A stretch of 8,237 nt of DNA, taken from assembly GCA_002432085.1 (NCBI GenBank), contig DJFN01000168.1, positions 7,945 through 16,181 of the forward strand. The letters are read 5' to 3'. The position numbers were made by a program, and so were the translations under genes. The notes under the pieces are model-generated. The model was given only the letters and a program-made list of their open reading frames with translations, was not told the DNA's origin and ran no database searches. Positions within the stretch are counted from its first letter, which is position 1; each line of letters begins with the position of its first letter. Shown in pieces: positions 1 to 6,561 of the stretch. This DNA is from Flavobacteriales bacterium UBA5871. Its GTDB lineage: Bacteria; Bacteroidota; Bacteroidia; Flavobacteriales_D; Crocinitomicaceae.

Positions 1-58
1 TGAATAGAGCATCAGATTACGGCTCTGAAGGTTTCAGGTTTGAATCCTGACGAGGTCA
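1..58 (+). tRNA. tRNA-Arg (anticodon ACG), 3' part; 5' end lies outside the window
   Basis: The anticodon arm is complete: stem TCAGA (12-16) pairs perfectly with TCTGA (24-28) around the 7-base loop TTACGGC. This puts the anticodon ACG at 19-21, which reads arginine CGN codons after A34 is deaminated to inosine. A 5-base variable loop follows at 29-33. The T arm is TCAGG/CCTGA (34-38 and 46-50) with loop TTTGAAT. The 3' acceptor strand CGAGGTC (51-57) and discriminator A58 come next. CCA is not encoded, since the following bases are CAA, so it would have to be added by the nucleotidyltransferase. The GAGC at 7-10 fits the 3' half of the D stem. The acceptor 5' strand and the rest of the D arm are upstream of base 1. 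Confidence 0.93.
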
Positions 59-60
59 CA

Positions 61-86
61 AAGGGAAGCGAAAGCTTCCCTTTTTT
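61..86 (+). terminator. Intrinsic terminator of the tRNA-Arg transcript
   Basis: AAGGGAAGC (61-69) and GCTTCCCTT (74-82) form a perfect 9-bp stem closed by a GAAA (GNRA) tetraloop, followed by a T run. It begins two bases after the tRNA 3' end, so it ends the tRNA transcript. On the minus strand the hairpin has no T run, so it should not serve the converging 463-aa gene. Confidence 0.9.
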
Positions 87-115
87 GTTTTATGTAACTG
101 TTATTTATAACCACG

Positions 116-268
116 ATGTATTATTCCTATGTCCTGCGTTCTCAAAAGAACGGGATTCTGTATAAAGGTTCAACTGAAAACATTACGGATCGTTTACGTA
201 TTTATAACGAAGGATTAGTGAAGTTCCTCAATCATTTCTTACCTCCAGCATCATTCCGGAATCTATAA
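116..268 (+). pseudogene. Truncated GIY-YIG nuclease-like remnant
   Basis: The ATG at 116 opens a 50-codon frame beginning MYYSYVLRSQKNGILYKGST and continuing with RLRIYNEGLVK to about base 223. This matches the start of small single-domain GIY-YIG proteins (UPF0213-like): YSY takes the place of GIY, YKG of YIG, and the conserved Arg lies in the helix after it. Family members are usually about 80-100 aa and carry a catalytic Glu and further helices downstream. Here the similarity stops abruptly after LVK. The last 14 codons read antisense to, or just past, the 3' end of the 463-aa gene and look unrelated. It is therefore probably a broken gene without nuclease activity. It overlaps the minus-strand gene by 41 bp. 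An expressed short peptide cannot be excluded. Confidence 0.72.
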
Positions 269-1619
269 AGGCGATTTCGAACTTCGCGAGCAGCTCATTG
301 AGGAAGGCTTTGTTGGCGTGATTGAAGGCGTACGGCAATTGGATTTGCACCCAGTAGTAGCCCAGGGCTTCCCGGTATATGTAATGAGAACGTTCAACTT
401 GTGTGATTGGATAATTTGAAGCTAACGGGATATTGTTTTCTTTGAGAAAGGCCCTTACATCAGCTTCTGTTTTGATCCATTTAGGAGAGAAAAACAAATA
501 ACATTTGTCATAAAAATGATTGGTAGGATGAATCGTTTGATGCATTTCAATGTTTCGCAGGCGCTTACTTACTTCCGTCGGGTCGTTTAATCCAAGATTC
601 AGAATCAAACACCTCCCGTAATCATCATCGCGACGTGTTATTCCAAGCGAGTCTAACAGTTGGAAAAAGTAGAGATAGTCGGGAAACAATTCAGTAATGT
701 CCTCTCTGAAAATGTGATACATTCCGGTTGATGATAGTCCAAGCGGCGCTTTGTTATTCGAGGCATGCATGAAAAACCAATAGTCCTGATCGAAGGAAAA
801 AACATCACTTAATTCACAATCAGCGTATTCATTCCATTTCCCCCTGATAAAACTTCCCTTTTTTAAAAAACCATAGTTTGCGCAGAACAGGGAGTAATAA
901 ACGGTGTCGTTTAGTATACAGGGAATCTTGAATTGATCCTTTTCAGCATTGTTATGGATCAATGTATGCTGTTCCCCGGAATTGATGCGGTAATGCAATT
1001 TGAGTCCGTCGTAAAACGGTTCCTGCTTGGTGTTTTTCAATTTGAACGTCAAATTTTCACTGAAAGTCACTATGTCAGCTTCAACGACTTTCTGTTCGTT
1101 GCTGCTGGATCTCGTTGTATCATAGATCGGAACATCCGTGAAAGATCTCGAGAAAAAATCCATCGGATACATACTGCCGCATATGCGGATCTTATTGGTG
1201 AAAACACGATCATTTATTCGGAATTTCAAATAAATGGTACTGCCGTTCATCGATCCGATAAATTGTCCTCCGGGCGACAATCCGCGCAAGGTCATGGCTT
1301 GTCCGGGATAAAGCGTATCAAACCTTCCTCCGGCCCTTAACCAATAAATATGCGCATCGCGCTCCCTGTAATCATTGACGATCGTATCCAGCGTGTTATT
1401 AAAAATACGCACTTGAAATTCGGGGAGTGTTTCATACATAATGTCATCGAAACAAAGTCCTTGAGACAGCTGTGTAAAACTGAAATGATAATCCTTTTGA
1501 TCGAAAGAAAACAGTTGAACTGAGTCAGCTTGACAAGAGCATACTTCCGACTGCGCCTTCACATGAGAACTGTGATATGCAAGGAAGATCACTACGAATA
1601 GTTGGGCGACTATTTTCAT
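228..1619 (-). CDS. Exported orphan protein (463 aa), beta-rich with an alpha/beta tail
   Basis: I do not recognise a named family. Residues 1-22 are a Sec signal peptide (MKIVAQLFVVIFLAY core, likely cleaved at VKA|Q), so the mature protein is periplasmic or surface-exposed. It begins with a CSC motif at 27-29. Residues about 65-148 alternate beta-strand patterns with an asparagine-rich turn (FNN) and a PGQ turn, as in Ig-like domains. Residues about 180-260 look like a second beta module. Residues about 370-461 read as beta-alpha-beta-beta-alpha-beta: strand CYLFFS, helix EADVRAFLKENNI, strand YYWVQIQL, helix KAFLNELLAKF. This resembles the tail of the 596-aa protein in the same window. No T9SS tail or catalytic motif is visible. 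The start is ATG at 1619, directly before the signal peptide. The gene lies 138 bp downstream of the propeller gene on the same strand and may be cotranscribed with it. Confidence 0.85.
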   Translation of the reverse strand: MKIVAQLFVVIFLAYHSSHVKAQSEVCSCQADSVQLFSFDQKDYHFSFTQLSQGLCFDDIMYETLPEFQVRIFNNTLDTIVNDYRERDAHIYWLRAGGRFDTLYPGQAMTLRGLSPGGQFIGSMNGSTIYLKFRINDRVFTNKIRICGSMYPMDFFSRSFTDVPIYDTTRSSSNEQKVVEADIVTFSENLTFKLKNTKQEPFYDGLKLHYRINSGEQHTLIHNNAEKDQFKIPCILNDTVYYSLFCANYGFLKKGSFIRGKWNEYADCELSDVFSFDQDYWFFMHASNNKAPLGLSSTGMYHIFREDITELFPDYLYFFQLLDSLGITRRDDDYGRCLILNLGLNDPTEVSKRLRNIEMHQTIHPTNHFYDKCYLFFSPKWIKTEADVRAFLKENNIPLASNYPITQVERSHYIYREALGYYWVQIQLPYAFNHANKAFLNELLAKFEIAFIDSGMMLEVRND

Positions 1620-1757
1620 AGCAAAAAAGTAGGTCTTCTAATAAGACACGCTTGTGAAAGGATTGTTAAAGTTTGTGGGGATGGAGAGTATAGATTCGTG
1701 ATAACATGAAAAGAGGATCAAGATTAGTACAGGGAGCGAATCAAACTAGTTAAACGC

Positions 1758-4241
1758 CTACCTTACGACTAATTTCTCTATTCCAATTCGTCCCTGCTCA
1801 TCAATGGTTCTGATGACGTAACTTCCTGCTTTCAACTGCCGGAGATCAATGGTTAACTGAGCAGCATTCGCCGTTCCTCCCAGTACCTTTTGTCCTAATT
1901 GGTTCGTAATGGTCCAGGTGCTGAGGACACTTTTGGAGACAATCGTCAATTCGTTGTTTGCAGGATTCGGATAAACGCTGATGGTTTGCACCGCGTGTTC
2001 GGTAACGCCGTTTGTGATTTCGCCGTTCATTCCCATTCTGAGCCCGTTACCGAAAGTGGTTGTCCAGATAATGCTGTCGCTCTGTGGATTAAAGAATACA
2101 CGCGTCGGATGCTGGAACGGGTATTCATCGAGGTTAGAGAACGTTGGTGCGGCGGAAGTCAGGTTGTTGCTGTACCACAAACCTTCCGATTCCGTCGTTA
2201 CGTAGATCTCATTTGGATTCGCTGGATGAATCGTTGCCGATTCCACACGGTAGGAATCGAAAATGCGCGTCCAGTTGGCTCCGGCGTCGGTTGTTTTGTA
2301 TAATCCTCCTAGATCGTTGGCAGGACCGCCCCAGCCGCTGTGCACAGCCACGTACCAGGTTTGCTGATCGGGATCGTGCGGATCAATGATGATGTCTTTC
2401 GTCCAGTAGTGCATACCCGGATCGCTGACGTCTTCCCAGCTTGTGCCGCCGTTTGCCGAGCTGAAGATGCCGGAGCTTTCGGTAAATGCACCATCGTCCC
2501 GGCGTCCTGACCAGCTTGAAACTACTGTTCCGTCGTTCAGTACATGAACGTTATACGGATGGCCTTCCGTGCGCGGTGGCGCTGCAGTAATTGACCACGC
2601 AGACGCTGCGTTGCTTGCCAGGTTGGTGGTTTTGTAGATCCCACCGTTCTGGCTGTTGATCACGCTTGCGTACATTTCGTTGGCGTTATTCGGATTGATC
2701 GCCAGCCAGATCACCGGCATATCGAAATCGTGGAGCATGTTCCAATCTTCGCCGCCGTTGACAGAGTAGAGAATAGCCCCGGAGCCGTTGTCGATCCGCT
2801 CATCCTGCAGGTAAGTGCTCTGGTACATGTCGTGAACGCTGGATACTGCAGCGTATAATGTTCCGTTCGGAGCTTCCACAATGTGGTACACCGTATTGTA
2901 GTCGATTCCCGAATAGTTTTTCGACCATTTCTGTCCGCCGTCTGTGCTCCGTATCGCCGTGATGTCGGTGTAGCCCGCGAAAACGTTGTTGTTGTCCGAC
3001 CAGTGCAGATACCACGAAGCCGTATTTTCGAGCCCGTTTCCCGCATACGATTGACCGGTTGGAGTGGGACTTCCGGCAGGATTCTGATCGGCGGCATTTA
3101 CATACGCCTGTGTCCAGCTCGCACCGCCGTCGGAAGTAACGTGAGCGTATCCGAAATCGGTGATGATGACCGTATTGGCGTCATTCGGAGCTGCTTTCAG
3201 ACCGAAAATGATCTCACCGAACCACCAGTTTTCATCGCCCTGGTAGCCGCTCCAGCCCGTGGTAATGTTCTGGTTGTTGACGCCCATAAACGTTTCCGAC
3301 CAGCTGGTTCCGCCGTTCATTGTTTTGTACACGACAGGGAAACTGTTGTCTGTGTTCGTTCCTCCGACGTAATAGGTCGTGATGTCGTTGGCGGAAGAAG
3401 TGACCAGAAAGAGCTCGTGATTCGCATTGATATTGTTGTAGGCGTTGGTCCAGCTGCTTCCTCCGACATCCAGCCTGATCATTCCGGTGCAAATTCCGAT
3501 ATCCAGTGCTTTCATGCCGGGATACAGATCACCCTGATCGGCTGTGGTTCCCATCAGGCGTGTCGTAGCGCCGGTTTTTGCGCCTGTAAACGAGATAAAA
3601 CCGTTTCCTGCGGGAATTCCGGGAGTGCTGCTGATGGAAAAACTGTCGCCGCCGTTGGTGGAAACGAGCAATCCCTGGCGCGTTCCGAGGTAAATGTTGT
3701 TGCCGTCCCAGAACACACCGGCAATGTGGAAGTCGCTCATGGAGAAAACGCTTTCGAAGCTGGCTCCGCCGTCATCGGAAAAGAACAACTCATCGTAAGA
3801 AGCGACTAAAAAACGGTTGGTCGATTGCGGATCGGCGGACAAGTACCAGACATCCGATCCGGTCGGATCTGCCGTTGTCGGCGACCAATGAATACCACCA
3901 TCGGTGCTTTTCACCGGAAAGCGCTCGTCGGTGAGGAAATCCATGTTGACGGCATAGAGTATATCGGCGTCGGACGTAAACTCGACCGTATTGACGCCGC
4001 CGGTCGAGATCATTTCCCGGAAATGGAGAATATCCCAGGAGCTGCCTTTGCTGGTCGTATGAAACACCTCCGACATATCGCACTGGAGGTAGATATTACT
4101 GGCGTCTAGCGGACTGATGCTCGGGCAGAACAACGCGCCTCCGCCACCAATTCCGCGACTTTGCCACGATGTCGGTTGAGCGAGCGCAACTACAGGAATC
4201 AATACAATTAAGCTGAGAATCTGCTTCATAATAGTAGTCAT
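1758..4241 (-). CDS. T9SS-exported BNR/Asp-box beta-propeller protein, GH74-like (827 aa)
   Basis: This is a secreted beta-propeller protein. The signal peptide is MKQILSLIVLIPVVALAQ if Met5 is the start, and four residues longer if the ATG at 4241 is used; Met5 (4227-4229) gives the more typical signal. About ten Asp-box motifs follow: residues 62-69, 112-119 (STDGGIHW), 155-162, 194-201, 307-314, 369-376, 432-439, 493-500, 595-602 and 650-657. The N-terminus WQSRGIGGGG...SPLDASNIYLQCDMSEV resembles GH74 xyloglucanases, where a catalytic Asp sits in a TDxGG context; D55 is the candidate here. WTKDIIIDP (613-621) is a possible counterpart of the second acidic site. The activity and substrate remain inferred, and a sortilin-like or binding role is also possible. 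Residues about 755-827 are a type A T9SS sorting domain (YPNPANNELTI, GSYVIRT, IEKLVVR), so the protein should be surface-anchored or released. The gene is richer in GC than its neighbours. Confidence 0.92.
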   Translation of the reverse strand: MTTIMKQILSLIVLIPVVALAQPTSWQSRGIGGGGALFCPSISPLDASNIYLQCDMSEVFHTTSKGSSWDILHFREMISTGGVNTVEFTSDADILYAVNMDFLTDERFPVKSTDGGIHWSPTTADPTGSDVWYLSADPQSTNRFLVASYDELFFSDDGGASFESVFSMSDFHIAGVFWDGNNIYLGTRQGLLVSTNGGDSFSISSTPGIPAGNGFISFTGAKTGATTRLMGTTADQGDLYPGMKALDIGICTGMIRLDVGGSSWTNAYNNINANHELFLVTSSANDITTYYVGGTNTDNSFPVVYKTMNGGTSWSETFMGVNNQNITTGWSGYQGDENWWFGEIIFGLKAAPNDANTVIITDFGYAHVTSDGGASWTQAYVNAADQNPAGSPTPTGQSYAGNGLENTASWYLHWSDNNNVFAGYTDITAIRSTDGGQKWSKNYSGIDYNTVYHIVEAPNGTLYAAVSSVHDMYQSTYLQDERIDNGSGAILYSVNGGEDWNMLHDFDMPVIWLAINPNNANEMYASVINSQNGGIYKTTNLASNAASAWSITAAPPRTEGHPYNVHVLNDGTVVSSWSGRRDDGAFTESSGIFSSANGGTSWEDVSDPGMHYWTKDIIIDPHDPDQQTWYVAVHSGWGGPANDLGGLYKTTDAGANWTRIFDSYRVESATIHPANPNEIYVTTESEGLWYSNNLTSAAPTFSNLDEYPFQHPTRVFFNPQSDSIIWTTTFGNGLRMGMNGEITNGVTEHAVQTISVYPNPANNELTIVSKSVLSTWTITNQLGQKVLGGTANAAQLTIDLRQLKAGSYVIRTIDEQGRIGIEKLVVR

Positions 4242-4269
4242 TGAATGATTTAAATTACGATTTTAATTG

Positions 4270-4305
4270 GCACGAAGCAGATCTCCTGCGTTGATCACTT
4301 CGTGC
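4270..4305. repeat. Hairpin repeat copy 1 (CGAAG-CAGATCT type)
   Basis: GCACGAAG (4270-4277) pairs perfectly with CTTCGTGC (4298-4305) around a 20-base loop that starts CAGATCTCCTGCG. It is related to the elements at 4461-4497 and 4509-4542, which share the GAAG end of the stem and the CAGAYCT loop start. It lies 28-64 bases upstream of the two candidate propeller-gene starts, so it could fall in that gene's 5' UTR or promoter. Confidence 0.75.
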
Positions 4306-4423
4306 AAAAGCGTTCAATTACTTTTTTGTCAGTGAACAGTTAGTGGTGAACAGAGGGATTATTAATTTAGTAAGGGGCATGAAGTAGAGTTTCTGCTTCG
4401 GGCGGGTTGTGATTTAGTGTGAG

Positions 4424-4443
4424 CCTGCCTGTCGGCAGACAGG
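4424..4443. repeat. Short palindrome with two alternative hairpins
   Basis: Two foldings compete in this stretch. In one, CTGCC pairs with GGCAG across a TGTC loop. In the other, CCTGTC pairs with GACAGG across a GGCA loop. From memory it looks like the short GC-rich palindromes scattered between genes in many Bacteroidota genomes; a copy count in the genome would settle that. Confidence 0.6.
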
Positions 4444-4460
4444 TGTGAGTGTGAGTGTGA
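4444..4460. repeat. TGTGAG hexamer tandem repeat (2.8 copies)
   Basis: TGTGAG, TGTGAG and TGTGA follow one another directly, ending at the right arm of the inverted repeat. AGTGTGA occurs again at 4502-4508 before hairpin copy 3, so the hexamer tail appears to be part of a larger duplicated unit. Confidence 0.75.
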
Positions 4461-4497
4461 CCCGAAGCAGATCTTGCTTCGCGGCGATCGCGTCGGG
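4461..4497. repeat. Hairpin repeat copy 2, with an inner 7-bp hairpin
   Basis: CCCGAAG (4461-4467) pairs with CGTCGGG (4491-4497) in six of seven positions. The 23-base loop starts CAGATCT. Inside it a tighter alternative exists: CGAAGCA (4463-4469) with TGCTTCG (4475-4481) around GATCT. The loop also contains the palindrome GCGATCGC. The first part is a near-direct repeat of the start of copy 3 (19 of 21 bases identical from AGTGTGA to the end of CAGAYCT). Confidence 0.7.
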
Positions 4498-4508
4498 TTT
4501 TAGTGTGA

Positions 4509-4542
4509 CCTGAAGCAGACCTCCTGCGTCGGACTCTTCAGG
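4509..4542. repeat. Hairpin repeat copy 3
   Basis: CCTGAAG (4509-4515) pairs perfectly with CTTCAGG (4536-4542) around a 20-base loop CAGACCTCCTGCGTCGGACT. Loop length and sequence closely match copy 1. Two stem pairs differ from copy 1 in a compensatory way: A-T against C-G, and C-G against T-A. It sits about 70 bases before the start of the 596-aa gene. Confidence 0.75.
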
Positions 4543-4610
4543 TTGAAATCAGGTTAATCTATCGTTAAAGTGAATCAGCTGATGAAGCTCGTGATGTATC
4601 TTGTGGACTT

Positions 4611-6401
4611 ATGAGAACGAAGCTGACCATCCTTCTTTCAATATTTGCGACTATCTGTGTGACTAACCGGGTGTATTGCGGGGAAGACACTCTCAATAGT
4701 GCGAAGGATACAACGATTCGTTTTGTTCAGGGGGTTGACGAATACAACCTGGTGCTGGAAGGCGGGAAACAGCTTTTTGAATACGGTACGGTTTTACCAC
4801 AGAACAACAATCGCGTTCAATTCAAGGTCGAAAATAATTCTGCTAAAACGATTGTTATTACGTTCGTAAAAACCAGCTCTTCCGGAAAACTATTAGTCGA
4901 TTTGAATAAGCCGGGACGTAACGAAGAGATCTCACCAGGTGAATCATTCTGGATTACGGTGAGGCCATCGGACAGACAAGGCCCGTTTTCCGCACAAGCC
5001 TGTATCTTTTACAAAACGGACGGCGTCGAAAAGGAGCTGAAGATCCATGTAAAAGGCTTTCTCGTCCCCAAACCGGAGCCGGAATCAAAACCCGTACCCG
5101 GTCAACCAATTGATAAAGAGAAACTCAACGGCCTGGGACGTTTTGAGATCAGGGAACTGGTGAAACGCGAGAAGAACAAACGCGATTATTCGTTTGCGCT
5201 TTATGTTCCGCCGCCAAGAACGGAATTTGGGTCGGTTGTCAAGACAAACAACGACCTTGTGTTTTCCTGGGACACGCTCAGTGTCGATGAGCTGACGTCG
5301 CCGCTATCTTTTCATTTCAAAAACACTTCCGGCTACACCATAACTATCCTGAAAATAGAACGGAGGGGCTGCAGCTGCGTTTATCACAGCAATCCAACCA
5401 ATCAGGTGCTGGTGATGGCCGACTCCGTTCTTACGCTTGAAATCCTTCCGGACGAATATATACTGGGCCACTTTCACTATTCGCTGATCATTCATTACCA
5501 GGACATTTCGGGAATCAAGCAACTGGAGCTGAAGCAATGGGGCTTCATCCCCTACGAATACGGAGGCACTTACCGGGAAGAAAACCCGCAGTTGAAAACA
5601 GTAAAGAATGCTTATTTGAATCAAAAGTACGATCAAACGATCCGGCTGTATGTGTTCAAAGAAGGACAAACGGTTAGCCCCGATGCTCGTCTGCAATTCT
5701 TTTCCAAAGACAACACGACCATTGTTTCATCGATGAAAGACGAGCACGGCGATCCTTTTTTCCGGATCGACCGAAAAGGATGGGATACGTTGCTGATACA
5801 CGTGCTTTCTCCCAAAGGGGAAATCGTGCAAAAAACACGGCTTCTGAATACCTATAAATACGATTACTACGGCTTGCCTTCTTTCGAGGTAACCGGGCCG
5901 CATACTTATCTCATGAGGAGAGCGCCCTATAAGCCATTGGAAGGAAGGTATAAGCTGACGCCCGGAGACAGCCCGTATAGCGATATCGATCCGGCCAGCA
6001 TCAAAAAATACACTGGAAATACGTCTATCCGGTATCTGAGTAACAGAATGGTGGAGATCAGGAGCTTAAAGCAAGCCATTGCACTGGAAAAACGATTGCT
6101 GCAGCTGCCTTCGCCCGTACGATTACTTCCTGTTGTGGAAGGGGAAAGACTGAAGTGGTACAGCAATTCGTTTGTAGTCATCTTTTATGACGATGTAAGC
6201 GTTAACGAGGTCATGAAGATATTCGAGAGATACAAAATCACCAATTACAGAAGACAATCGCTGGATACCAGGAATAGTTGGACATTCTCCGTGAAATCCG
6301 TTCTCGATCGCAAATACATTACGCTTCTGGACCAGTTGTGGCAATTGAAAGAGGTGATGGGATTGGTGCAGGAAATGCCGGAGGAAGCGGTTCTTGACTG
6401 A
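4611..6401 (+). CDS. Exported protein with two Ig-like/DUF1573-like modules (596 aa)
   Basis: Residues 1-23 are a Sec signal peptide (hydrophobic TILLSIFATICV, likely cut near VYC|G), so it acts outside the cytoplasm. Residues about 54-151 form a DUF1573-like Ig-fold module: FEYGTV, FKVENNS, a SPGES turn, then IHVKGFL. A proline-rich linker (PKPEPESKPVPGQP, 153-166) leads to a second module at about 203-315. This has TEFGSV, FHFKNTS and GCSC at 253-256, matching the SCGC-like position of DUF1573. Residues 470-590 form a C-terminal alpha/beta region whose last part (517-588) reads as strand SFVVIFY, helix VNEVMKIFERYKI, strands, helix KYITLLDQLWQL. This resembles the N-terminal propeptides of subtilases, but no protease domain follows. 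I know no named function. It is divergent from the propeller gene. The start is ATG at 4611 without a clear ribosome-binding site. Confidence 0.88.
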   Translation: MRTKLTILLSIFATICVTNRVYCGEDTLNSAKDTTIRFVQGVDEYNLVLEGGKQLFEYGTVLPQNNNRVQFKVENNSAKTIVITFVKTSSSGKLLVDLNKPGRNEEISPGESFWITVRPSDRQGPFSAQACIFYKTDGVEKELKIHVKGFLVPKPEPESKPVPGQPIDKEKLNGLGRFEIRELVKREKNKRDYSFALYVPPPRTEFGSVVKTNNDLVFSWDTLSVDELTSPLSFHFKNTSGYTITILKIERRGCSCVYHSNPTNQVLVMADSVLTLEILPDEYILGHFHYSLIIHYQDISGIKQLELKQWGFIPYEYGGTYREENPQLKTVKNAYLNQKYDQTIRLYVFKEGQTVSPDARLQFFSKDNTTIVSSMKDEHGDPFFRIDRKGWDTLLIHVLSPKGEIVQKTRLLNTYKYDYYGLPSFEVTGPHTYLMRRAPYKPLEGRYKLTPGDSPYSDIDPASIKKYTGNTSIRYLSNRMVEIRSLKQAIALEKRLLQLPSPVRLLPVVEGERLKWYSNSFVVIFYDDVSVNEVMKIFERYKITNYRRQSLDTRNSWTFSVKSVLDRKYITLLDQLWQLKEVMGLVQEMPEEAVLD

Positions 6402-6407
6402 ATTATC

Positions 6408-6423
6408 ATCTGCCGCGGCGGAT
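6408..6423. repeat. GC-rich palindrome after the 596-aa gene
   Basis: ATCTGCCGCGGCGGAT is a 16-base palindrome with one mismatched pair, 7 bases after the stop codon. Weak outer pairing, ATTAT (6402-6406) with ATAAT (6428-6432), could extend it. It may end the transcript or mark a repeat, but no T run follows, so it is not a classical intrinsic terminator. Confidence 0.5.
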
Positions 6424-6463
6424 AGCAATAATCAATTGAAAATGTAAAATTGAAAAGTGACAC

Positions 6464-6494
6464 TTGTGGCAGGCCTTATACGTCGGTCATTTTG
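6464..6494 (+). promoter_or_regulatory. Candidate Bacteroidota-type promoter for the LytTR gene
   Basis: TTG (6464-6466) is followed after 20 bases by TCATTTTG (6487-6494). This is one mismatch from the TAnnTTTG -7 box, at the TTG-N17-23 spacing reported for Bacteroidota primary sigma promoters. Transcription would start near 6500, giving a leader of about 60 bases before the TTG start codon. Confidence 0.4.
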
Positions 6495-6561
6495 TGATTT
6501 TAGTTGATCTGATGTCTTTTACGAATTATTTCATTCCTTTGACGCCATCAAATAGTATGCA

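Larger units (their letters stand above)
4392..4471. repeat. Long-range inverted repeat, 11 bp arms
   Basis: TCTGCTTCGGG (4392-4402) is the exact reverse complement of CCCGAAGCAGA (4461-4471). The 58 bases between them hold a smaller palindrome at about 4425-4443 and a TGTGAG hexamer tract. The right arm overlaps hairpin copy 2, so the two foldings exclude each other. Confidence 0.7.
4242..4610. other. Divergent intergenic region (369 bp), repeat- and hairpin-rich, no gene seen
   Basis: This stretch separates the divergent propeller and 596-aa genes, so it should hold the promoters of both. No ORF of useful length is present. The half next to the propeller gene is AT-rich and carries a direct repeat GTGAACAG (4332-4339 and 4346-4353). 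The part from about 4390 to 4545 is dense in inverted and direct repeats, listed separately. I could not place a convincing TTG...TAnnTTTG promoter for either gene. Confidence 0.8.

Noticed and set aside
1622..1647. Hairpin GTCTT/AAGAC followed on the minus strand by six T just before the 463-aa start
   Set aside because: The stem is only 5 bp and AT-rich, and the T run is 4 bases away and adjoins the start codon. It is too weak to call a terminator or attenuator between the propeller and 463-aa genes.
2883..3809. 308-codon plus-strand open frame opposite the propeller gene
   Set aside because: It lies wholly antisense to the clear beta-propeller CDS, whose GC-rich codons leave few stops. 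Its translation shows no signal peptide, domain or plausible hydrophobic pattern.
4444..4545. Clustered repeats as a CRISPR array
   Set aside because: Repeat spacing is irregular, the units are hairpins with variable stems, there are no uniform spacers and no cas genes are in the window.
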